Source: Temnothorax longispinosus
Taxonomy: Eukaryota; Arthropoda; Insecta; Hymenoptera; Formicidae
Length of the DNA: 64,000 nucleotides
Assembly: GCF_030848805.1 (NCBI RefSeq)
Contig: NC_092368.1
Location: 7,990,571 to 8,054,570 of the forward strand
Direction: 5' to 3'
Shown one piece after another: positions 57,001 through 64,000 of the stretch. Numbering within the stretch: the stretch's first letter is position 1; every line of letters begins with the position of its first letter. The notes beneath the pieces were generated by a model. That model was not told the origin of the DNA, did not search any database, and saw only the letters and a program-made list of their open reading frames with translations. The position numbers and the translations under genes were made by a program.

Positions 57001-58860
57001 TGCAACACCACAAGATGCCTCCTGTACATCTGGTAATTTTATATTCAACGAAGAATCATACAGCTCGGCATTTAATGTTATCTCAAAGTTTGGTAATCTA
57101 TCTTTCAACGATATGCTGCTAACAGGTTTTGAAATGTCATTGTCATTATTATACAATTCCCAGTCCTTGTGATCATACATCATCGAAAGATTATTCAGTT
57201 GTACGTCAACGCACAAAACATTCTCCTCCATCTGTACAAAATTGAGCAAGTCATTAAAAATTATCCATTCTTATCGTTGAAATTCGCTAATGTATTCTTA
57301 ACTTTTACCTTTGTATCGATCGACAACGAGTGTAGAGTTAAAATAGGAAGCTTTCCACGGACGCACAGACCATCTAGGCCTACAGTAAAATTCAATCGCG
57401 TCCTATTAGCTTCAAACTTTGCATGAACCTGAAGACTTTTTAAGGTGCCCTCCAAACCCATCATACTACTATCCTCTCTACCAGCTATTATCAACGAATT
57501 ACCGACTTTCAATGTAAAATCCTACAAGTGTAACAGAATAACAAAAGTAGTACAAGTAATTACAGCAATACCTGTTATTATTGTTTACCTACAATCAGGA
57601 GACTTACTTTTGGCAAAATAGGAGCTATTCTAGTCATTAAGTTATTGGATGAATTACTATGTACATTGCTGCATGTACAAGCTGTAGTACTTAGTGAACT
57701 TCTATCTCTCAGGAACTGAACGAGACCTGCACCACCTGAACCTTCAGTTTGCGTCACTCCAATACATAATGTCTATAAATCAGATCCCACTTGATTCCTT
57801 TTGAAAACGGTCGATATAATCAGATTTACTTATTAAAAATCTATTTATTACCATAAGGCTACCATAACGTAGAGTTTATTCATAATTTTAGGTAACAATT
57901 GTTAAAACACATTATATAATTTTCCTTCATCGATTTTTAAGTATCAACGCGAGAAACTTTCGATGTTGTACCTCGACTGAAAGTTCTCCCTGAGCTTTAA
58001 ACGTAGCTTCTACTGTTCCAGCAAATGTTACTTGAGAGAGACATGCGTCGGAAGCGTGTCGTAGTAATTTCATAGTTCCACCGACAATAGAGGCAGATGC
58101 TAACAGTGTGCGTGCACCATGTACAATACTGCCGTCCAAGCTTAGACTTTCTGCATTCCCATTCGCCAACCAGCCATTGCCAAGAGCCAGTACACTTATG
58201 TTCTCTACATGTACAGCCGTAAACTGAAATAAATCATTAATAGAGAGTCATCAATAAACATATAGTCTGTCTAACAAGTTTTATAACACATAGAAAAATG
58301 TGACAACTTGAAACCTTAGCTCTGCGCATGTACCTGGACACATTTTATTATAATTGGTGGTATTTTCTTGTTTCTAAAATCTAATAGTTCATTGGATTGC
58401 TTTAGCTTACACGTCGGTCCGACTGGGACATCCTTATTTATTCTGACGTCCCTCATAACAACAGCTAACAGTTTTGCTACATCGCTACTAAGTAAACTGC
58501 TACGTATGCTTATCTCTTCAATTTGCTGAAATTAAATATCCCTTTTTATTGTATCGCATTACATATAATTTGAATCATTCGTACAATGTCTTGAAAAACT
58601 CACCAATGTAAAGCCATTTTTAGTTACATTGACATCACGGAAGATAAAATAAGGTACAGATATATGGCCCACTCTCAAGTGAATTTTATAACGACGTTTC
58701 ACTATCCATGCTAACAGCCTCGGTACCACTCTGTTGAACAGACGATTGTGACGTATTTTATTCTAAGATAATATTATCTTCATTTAAATCTCAACGCTTA
58801 CCGAGTAAAGAAGCAGTAAAGGATTAAAAAGACTATGCAGAATGCAAGTAACCCAGTCAT
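51019..58860 (-). CDS. hob: Hobbit / BLTP2 bridge-like lipid transfer protein
   Basis: Very large tube-shaped lipid-transfer protein of the hobbit/KIAA0100/FMP27 family at ER-plasma membrane contacts. Fifteen exons: 58802-58860, 58604-58730, 58334-58525, 57972-58223, 57608-57772, 57309-57521, 56970-57231, 56675-56897, 56468-56586, 56084-56404, 53431-55977, 52833-53077, 51701-52757, 51399-51616, 51019-51303. They sum to 6285 bases, 2094 residues. The N-terminus MTGLLAFCIVFLILYCFFTR is the ER anchor. The big exon has LRDNYELLEDEYKESLKRQA, EELYASLNKKNAEIYVQR, the GFWDK-type PLPFWDKMRLALHG (about residue 1050) and DLDVYVRTASKYDDC. A coiled coil lies in exon 13 (PIQQLQNTVRGLVAKLRRLE). The C-terminus has EYHNVTWTWLDLLLAMKSDS. 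Exon 2 uses the CAACAG acceptor at 58731, not the earlier AG. Confidence 0.94.
53193..53290. mobile_element. Hairpin repeat in a hobbit intron
   Basis: AGATGAAAATTCCCGGGTGCGG is inverted at 53261-53282, with CGCCTTCGGCTCGTGCG in the loop. Style resembles the CGCACGAGCGAAGCGAGT blocks at 39.8-40.0 kb. Lies in the intron 53078-53430... that is, between coding exons 53431-55977 and 52833-53077. Confidence 0.75.
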
Positions 58861-59401
58861 GCTTATTGATATATATAATTAAAAACAAATTGTTTCCTAA
58901 CTAAAAATATATTCAACTTCCCAAGTAATATTACTGCGGGTGTAGTCGATATTTCACGCTTGCACACTATATATTTTCACAGTATTTATAACTGTTTATA
59001 ACTAAAAAGGATCAGACAAGAGAGCTTTCAACAGTTTTATGAATGAAACAAGCATTTGCGCACCACAGCCGTGTCGTTTGGTGGCGCACTTTACAAACTA
59101 TGTAATGAACTCTATCGGTAGTAGGTATGTACTACATTACATATACTAGCAACTTTAAATTCTGTCGATAACGTCTATATTGTGATGTCGGTAACTCTTG
59201 GTCCTGTTTTAGGTCTTGCACACAATAGAGCATATATTATATAGAAATAAGAATAAATATTTATTTAATATTTATTTAATATTTATTAATTACGAATCAA
59301 AATTAGAAATAATCATTAAACGTAACACACAATGGAAACGAATAAAATATAAGATATAAATAAAGGAATAATTTTATATTTACATATTCTAATATTTAAG
59401 C

Positions 59402-59650
59402 CTATACACAGTAGGGTCTCCGAGACCCTAGACCTATTTTCTTTTTACGCGTTTCTGTTTGTAGACCGCACTTTTTACCCGTATATCTCGGAGCTCTAAT
59501 TCTATCGACTTTTATACATATATTATAGGCCCGTTCCTTGATCAATTCTCGATCGATTAAAAAAAAAAAATAAACTAAAATATATCCATTTTTACTGAAG
59601 TTACGATAACAAATGTGGATGGGGTCTCCGAGACCGCACAGTGTATAATA
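59402..59650. mobile_element. MITE with GGTCTCCGAGACC ends
   Basis: TATACACAGTAGGGTCTCCG at the left and GGTCTCCGAGACCGCACAGTGTATA at the right form the ends; each end is itself nearly palindromic. The interior is AT-rich and without a convincing gene. Confidence 0.7.
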
Positions 59651-59690
59651 CGTAGATAAAATAAGACTGTGTATACCTAGAGTTAATATC

Positions 59691-59790
59691 AAGAGACACG
59701 GTAGTGTTTCGCGCCAAGTACGCGCGGAGCGAGACGCACCGTGACTCATTTACGCGAACGCACGAGTTGCGAGTACCCGAGATTTTGAAA
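59691..59790 (+). repeat. Diverged fragment of the 15441/17797 repeat
   Basis: ATCAAGAGACACGGTAGTGT, then CGGAGCGAGAC and GTTGCGAGTACCCGAGAT, matching the first ~100 bases of the minisatellite-flanking repeat with several differences. Confidence 0.8.
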
Positions 59791-60171
59791 TCTCTTTATA
59801 TAACAGGAATATTCCTATATTTATACAGTCTAATATTTATTCTTATTCCTAATATGTGCTGTTATACACAGGATTTTAACTTCCAAAACCAGTGGAGACT
59901 CATAATAAATCTTCCAGATCTAGATTGACGTTAGGGAGGTTCAGTTTCATTCATCCTTTGAATACTCTATTATTATAAAATAAATATTACTATTAATGTT
60001 AAAAATAATTATATAATATTAAAAAAGTATCCACATTTAACTATACATCCTTTTATTTAATCTAAAATATTTCATATATTACATATGTAGCGGTAGGAAT
60101 CTTCTTTAATATTCAATTCCTCATACCTTTTTACTTAATCATTAATTGCGACTACATTACATACACAATGC

Positions 60172-62947
<2,776 letters not shown>

Positions 62948-63122
62948 TATCACCCTCCAATTTTTTTAAAAGTCAACAAGCTTGACCATTCACGCTAGCT
63001 CGTCAATATGTTCTCTTTGAGGATACCTGTTAGCGAATATTAACAAAATCAACTAATAAACTGCGCAGTCTGCGCACACTAGCGCGGAACCATACCATCA
63101 CATGCCCATGATGTAACTCTAC

Positions 63123-63161
63123 AGATGTCGCCAGATGTCGCCAGATGTCGCCAGATGTCGC
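63123..63161. repeat. Short tandem repeat AGATGTCGCC x4
   Basis: Four 10-base copies of AGATGTCGCC, the last ending GCG, upstream of NDUFS8. Confidence 0.92.
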
Positions 63162-63302
63162 GTGTTCACGATGCACGGCTAGAGTCTCTAGAAAACTTGT
63201 ATCTCTGGCCATTTCCCTAGACCTTTTTTCATTGGTTCAAGTTAGCAGAACCTACAATGGCATAACCAATCACAGCACAGTGTAAAGGCCTAAAGTAATA
63301 AG

Positions 63303-63446
63303 CGGGGAGCACACACTTCTGCACAACGCATAATAGTAAGCATAAGAAAACTGATTGGTCTATTTCCTTATGCACATGTGTATGGACCAATCAATTTTCT
63401 TATGCTTACGCATTATGCGTTGTGCAGAAGTGTGTGTCCGGGCCCA
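63303..63446. mobile_element. GCACACACTTCTGCACAACG MITE
   Basis: Arms GCACACACTTCTGCACAACG... and the inverse ending near 63438, with CTTATGC and GATTGGTC blocks inside; TAA flanks fit a PIF-type target. Confidence 0.82.
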
Positions 63447-63550
63447 TAATGTTGGCAAAAAGGAATTGGATCCGTATGAATCTAGTAACTAGTACGAAAA
63501 AAATGGGACGTGCCGCATTTTTTCATTCGAGCTTTTTATTTGAGTTTTGA

Positions 63551-63827
63551 GCTCCGGTAACTTAGCCGGTCAACTTCGACTTTATTAATTTTCATATTTT
63601 TTTATCGTTTGTTGGTCGTTTGTTGGTGATTGTTGGCCTAATTACAACGTTTGTTGGTTCTTAATTTTTTTTTTAATTTAAAAAGAAGAATTAGCATTAA
63701 GTTAGCCGGAAAAATTTTATTTTTAATTTCAAAAAAGCCTAATTGATGCGTAATCGTTTGCTGATGATTGTTGGTCTAATTTTAGCGTTTGTTGGTTTAT
63801 TATTAGTCTTAAAAACGAAAAAAAAAA
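63551..63827. repeat. Long dispersed repeat, copy 2
   Basis: Nearly identical to 9241-9517, same orientation, breaking off at the final gap. Confidence 0.85.
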
Positions 63828-64000
63828 NNNNNNNNNNNNNNNNNNNNNNNNNNNNNNNNNNNNNNNNNNNNNNNNNNNNNNNNNNNNNNNNNNNNNNNNN
63901 NNNNNNNNNNNNNNNNNNNNNNNNNNNNNNNNNNNNNNNNNNNNNNNNNNNNNNNNNNNNNNNNNNNNNNNNNNNNNNNNNNNNNNNNNNNNNNNNNNNN
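63828..64000. other. Assembly gap (N to window end)
   Basis: Run of N reaching the window edge. Confidence 0.99.

Noticed and set aside
58604..58785. Earlier acceptor (TTATCTTAG) for hobbit exon 2
   Set aside because: It gives a stop within about 17 codons; the downstream CAACAG acceptor keeps the frame and the family sequence.

Overview
The window is nuclear DNA of an insect. Genes have short introns with GT-AG splice sites, intergenic DNA is AT-rich, and the encoded proteins (DESI2, hobbit/BLTP2, sesquipedalian/PHETA, NDUFS8, UNC-45) are animal proteins. The dense mix of foldback MITEs, LTR elements, P-like and LINE remnants would suit a hymenopteran, probably an ant, but that is an inference. 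Three runs of N (9901-10400, 27640-28139, 63828-64000) are assembly gaps.

Genes, left to right: the C-terminal exons of an acid lipase (1-1842, +); a five-exon DESI2 deSUMOylase-like gene (4189-5145, -); a badly damaged unc-45 chaperone pseudogene (20703-35449, -); a two-exon sesquipedalian/PHETA gene (49496-50324, +); a 15-exon hobbit/BLTP2 lipid-transfer gene (51019-58860, -); and a four-exon NDUFS8/ND-23 complex I gene (60172-62947, -). Exon sums for DESI2, PHETA, hobbit and NDUFS8 are exact multiples of three (174, 215, 2094 and 207 residues), so these four look intact. They are unrelated housekeeping genes, not an operon-like unit.

Most of the rest is transposon. 5.8-13.2 kb holds abutting and nested MITEs. 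15.4-18.1 kb holds an inverted 90-bp minisatellite between direct repeats. 18.5-20.6 kb is a foldback with ~590-bp arms carrying a LINE fragment. 24.6-35.1 kb is a LINE-like insertion with a 17-bp target duplication inside the first coding exon of unc-45; it carries a P-like element and a nearly intact Ty3/Gypsy-type LTR retrotransposon. 37.7-39.0 kb is a rearranged L1-like insertion. 40.1-42.4 kb is a Copia element with apparently identical LTRs whose ORF has an in-frame deletion removing the reverse transcriptase. 44-48.8 kb holds foldbacks, one interrupted by another at a TTAA.

No CRISPR, rRNA or convincing functional tRNA was seen. The most notable items are the nested history of the unc-45 pseudogene, the deleted but open Copia element, the foldback with a built-in empty site, the inverted minisatellite, and several TA-flanked elements sharing GGGGAG-type ends.
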